Below, one piece after another: positions 8,801-10,076 of a stretch of 10,076 nt of DNA. The notes beneath the pieces are model-generated. The model searched no databases and was not told the DNA's origin. It saw nothing but the letters and a program-made list of their open reading frames with translations. Within the stretch, counting starts at the first letter, position 1. Each line of letters starts with the position of its first letter. The stretch comes from Planctomycetaceae bacterium (GTDB lineage Bacteria > Planctomycetota > Planctomycetia > Pirellulales > Pirellulaceae): NCBI GenBank assembly GCA_003501565.1, contig DNPC01000430.1, forward strand, positions 1 through 10,076, in the 5' to 3' direction. Both the position numbers and the translations under genes were made by a program.

Positions 8801-10076
8801 TCCTGCTGCAGCCGTTCTGGCGGTCAAAGAAAACGAGGCGGTTGAAGAAGGCCAAGTGCTATGTGAATGGAACCCACACAAGATTCCGATTATCTCGGAA
8901 GTCGGCGGTAAGGTTCGATTCGATGATGTCGTCGAAGGCGTCACCATGCGAAACGAGCGTGACCCCGGTGGTGGTACCCAGCAAACAATCATCGATCACA
9001 AGGGTGACCTGCACCCGCAAATTGTGATCGAAGGTGACGATGGAAAACCGCTAGACGTCTACTATCTCCCCGAACGTGCGGTAATCACCGTCCAAGAAGG
9101 AAGCACCGTATCGCCTGGTACCGACCTTGCCGAAATGCCGCGGGAGTCCCAAGGCGTTGCCGACATCACCGGTTGTCTTCCTCGGGTAACTGAGATTTTC
9201 GAAGCTCGCAAGCCGAAGGATCCTTCCGTGATCGCGGAGGTCGATGGTGTCGTCGAGCTGTCACAAACACGCAAGCGTGGTAAGCGAACGATTTTGGTTC
9301 GCAGCGAAAGTGGCACTGAGCATGAACACCTAGTACCTCACGGGAAACGATTCCTGGTGCACACCGGTGACGAGGTGAAAGCTGGTCAAGCTCTCGTTGA
9401 TGGCCCACTCGTACCGCACGACATCCTGCGTGTTAGCGGTGAAGAGGCGGTGCAGCAGTATCTGACGCACGAAGTTCAACAGGTCTACCGAAGCCAGCGT
9501 GTGGAAATCAACGACAAGCACGTTGAAGTCATCATCGCTCGCATGCTACGGAAGGTTAAGATTGACTCGCCCGGCGATACCAACTTGCTGCCCGGTTTGG
9601 TGATGGACAAGTTCGAGTTCCGGCGGGTAAACAACGAGACCGGCGAATGCCTCAAGATCGTTGAGAAGGGTGATAGCGAGTTTGCCGAAGGGGCTCTCGT
9701 TCCACGTGAGACCTTCGAACAAACCAATGCGACGATCGAAGGCCTCGGCGGAACTCCAGCGACCGGCAAGAAACCCAAGCCAGCCACGGCGAGCACCCAG
9801 TTGCTTGGAATTACGAAAGCGGCCGTCCAGAGTAGTAGCTTTATCTCAGCGGCTAGTTTCCAAGAAACCACCAAGGTGCTGACCGAGGCCGCTTTGGCCG
9901 GTCGTGTAGACCGCCTTGTTGGACTAAAGGAAAACGTAATTCTTGGACACCTGATTCCTGCCGGTACCGGCTTCAGAACCTTCCAAGAGTCCGAGGTTTC
10001 TTACCGACGGGAGGCGTTGGAAGACTTGGTCAATCGAGGCACGCAGGCGATGGAAGAGCAGTTCCCGCTCTTGCAG
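5841..10076 (+). CDS. rpoC: DNA-directed RNA polymerase subunit beta-prime (3' end outside window)
   Basis: RpoC is the catalytic beta-prime subunit of RNA polymerase. The visible 1412 codons are open to the window edge; E. coli RpoC has 1407, so only a short tail should be missing. In order: the N-terminal zinc ribbon with Cys67, Cys69, Cys82 and Cys85; the sigma-binding clamp helices at about 262-306 (DLNDLYRRIINRNNRL); GKRVDYSARS at about 342-351; the catalytic NADFDGDQM, with magnesium-binding Asp458, Asp460 and Asp462; the bridge helix at about 759-794; the second zinc site, Cys804, Cys878, Cys885 and Cys888; and the trigger loop around QSIGEPGTQLTMRTFHIGG (Met922, Arg923, His926). An SI3-type insert of about 180 residues (roughly 930-1108) interrupts the trigger loop, as in E. 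coli. His717 replaces the Asp of the E. coli MADSGARG block. An in-frame TAG at 5826-5828, overlapping AGGAG at 5827-5831, fixes the ATG nine bases downstream. Confidence 0.99.
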   Translation, partial: MSTAETTYDRVNDFTSVKISLARPQDIRSWSFGEVKKPETINYRTYRPEKDGLFCERIFGPEKDWECACGKYRGMKYKGMICDRCGVKVTHSRVRRKRMGHIELAAPIVHIWFFKAMPSRLGALLGMKTSSLEKVIYFQDYVVTDPKETELEQFQLLSEGEYREARTQYGDGSFEAGMGAETIRDLLTNLDLSELGERLRKELAETNSKQKKKDLSTRLKLVEAIRDSDNRPEWMVLDVIPVIPPDLRPLVLLDSGNFATSDLNDLYRRIINRNNRLRKLVDLNAPEVIIRNEKRMLQQSVDALFDNNRCKRPVLGSSNRPLKSLTDMIKGKQGRFRENLLGKRVDYSARSVIVVGPRLRLHQCGLPKKIALELFQPFIIRKLKDLGHADTIKSAKKMLERKDEEVWDILEQVIRNHPVLLNRAPTLHRMGIQAFEPILVEGNAIHLHPLVCKGFNADFDGDQMAVHLPLSLEAQVEAHTLMMSTHNIFAPSNGRPIMSPSQDTVMGCYFITVAKPDMKGEGMVFSTMQEADLAFNQGVIHLHANIKVRLPKYRRLKTEDGSGKFGDTIETTYGRVLFNMMLPDGMDFYNFALRGSDLAAVISDCYQRLGRKATINLLDDMNQLGFRESTKSGLSFGADDLVTPDSKHQFIAETEKEVMKYKKRHDRGLITQTERYRQVLDLWTHARENITKDMMAAMEHDDHLGDWYINPVFLMAHSGARGGIEQIRQLAGMRGLMAKPTGEIIETPIKANFREGLSVLEYFSSTHGARKGLADTALKTADSGYLTRKLADVAQNVVITMDDCGTTQGITKGVVYRGEKVEVRLVEAINGRVSRHNIVNPVTDEVIVKENEMITAEIARKIEEMGLEKIQVRSPMTCDASLGVCRRCYGMDMSTGAMVEEGMAVGIIAAQSIGEPGTQLTMRTFHIGGAVNTSVEDSEIRAKKAGTVKFAKMRCVTNDEGKQIVLTRNSEIVMLDPKGRELEKYDIPAAAVLAVKENEAVEEGQVLCEWNPHKIPIISEVGGKVRFDDVVEGVTMRNERDPGGGTQQTIIDHKGDLHPQIVIEGDDGKPLDVYYLPERAVITVQEGSTVSPGTDLAEMPRESQGVADITGCLPRVTEIFEARKPKDPSVIAEVDGVVELSQTRKRGKRTILVRSESGTEHEHLVPHGKRFLVHTGDEVKAGQALVDGPLVPHDILRVSGEEAVQQYLTHEVQQVYRSQRVEINDKHVEVIIARMLRKVKIDSPGDTNLLPGLVMDKFEFRRVNNETGECLKIVEKGDSEFAEGALVPRETFEQTNATIEGLGGTPATGKKPKPATASTQLLGITKAAVQSSSFISAASFQETTKVLTEAALAGRVDRLVGLKENVILGHLIPAGTGFRTFQESEVSYRREALEDLVNRGTQAMEEQFPLLQ
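8115..8137 (+). other. Perfect 9-bp inverted repeat inside rpoC
   Basis: GTACTGGAG (8115-8123) is perfectly complementary to CTCCAGTAC (8129-8137) with the loop TATTT, and a G-U pair (8114 with 8138) could extend it. It lies in the bridge-helix coding region (VLEYFSST). It may be chance imposed by conserved codons, or a local RNA structure that affects translation or decay. Confidence 0.4.

Overview
This window is a housekeeping locus: the genes for the two large RNA polymerase subunits, rpoB (1853-5572) and rpoC (5841 to the window end), both on the + strand. The proteins are close to Gram-negative RNA polymerase. RpoC carries an E. coli-like insertion in its trigger loop, and RpoB is compact (1239 residues) with its own insertion after the flap. 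The moderate GC content, the secreted LolA-like neighbour and the style of the inserts suggest a planctomycete (Pirellulales or Rhodopirellula-like). That placement is recalled from family resemblance and was not tested by a search.

Layout. Bases 2-34 are probably the last codons of an unidentified gene. Bases 35-289 are non-coding, with two good inverted repeats and a possible -10 box. A 333-residue secreted protein of unknown function follows (290-1291), with a signal peptide and a hint of a LolA-like fold. Bases 1292-1852 hold a nested stem-loop just past that gene, a doubtful 87-codon ORF, a plausible sigma-70-type promoter (1564-1592) and a leader of about 250 bases with a motif present three times. 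rpoB follows, then an unusually long 268-base spacer rich in inverted repeats, then rpoC, which is open at the right edge with 1412 codons visible.

How it works together. RpoB and RpoC form the catalytic core of RNA polymerase and are probably co-transcribed, since no clear terminator or convincing promoter lies between them. rplL, which often precedes rpoB, is not immediately upstream here, so a local promoter is likely. In both genes a TAGGAG Shine-Dalgarno overlaps an in-frame stop, which fixes the start codons.

I see no tRNA, rRNA, CRISPR array, insertion sequence, phage gene or defence system. The points worth a second look are the structured rpoB-rpoC spacer, two changes in the rifampicin pocket, the lineage-specific inserts, and the unexplained region upstream of rpoB.
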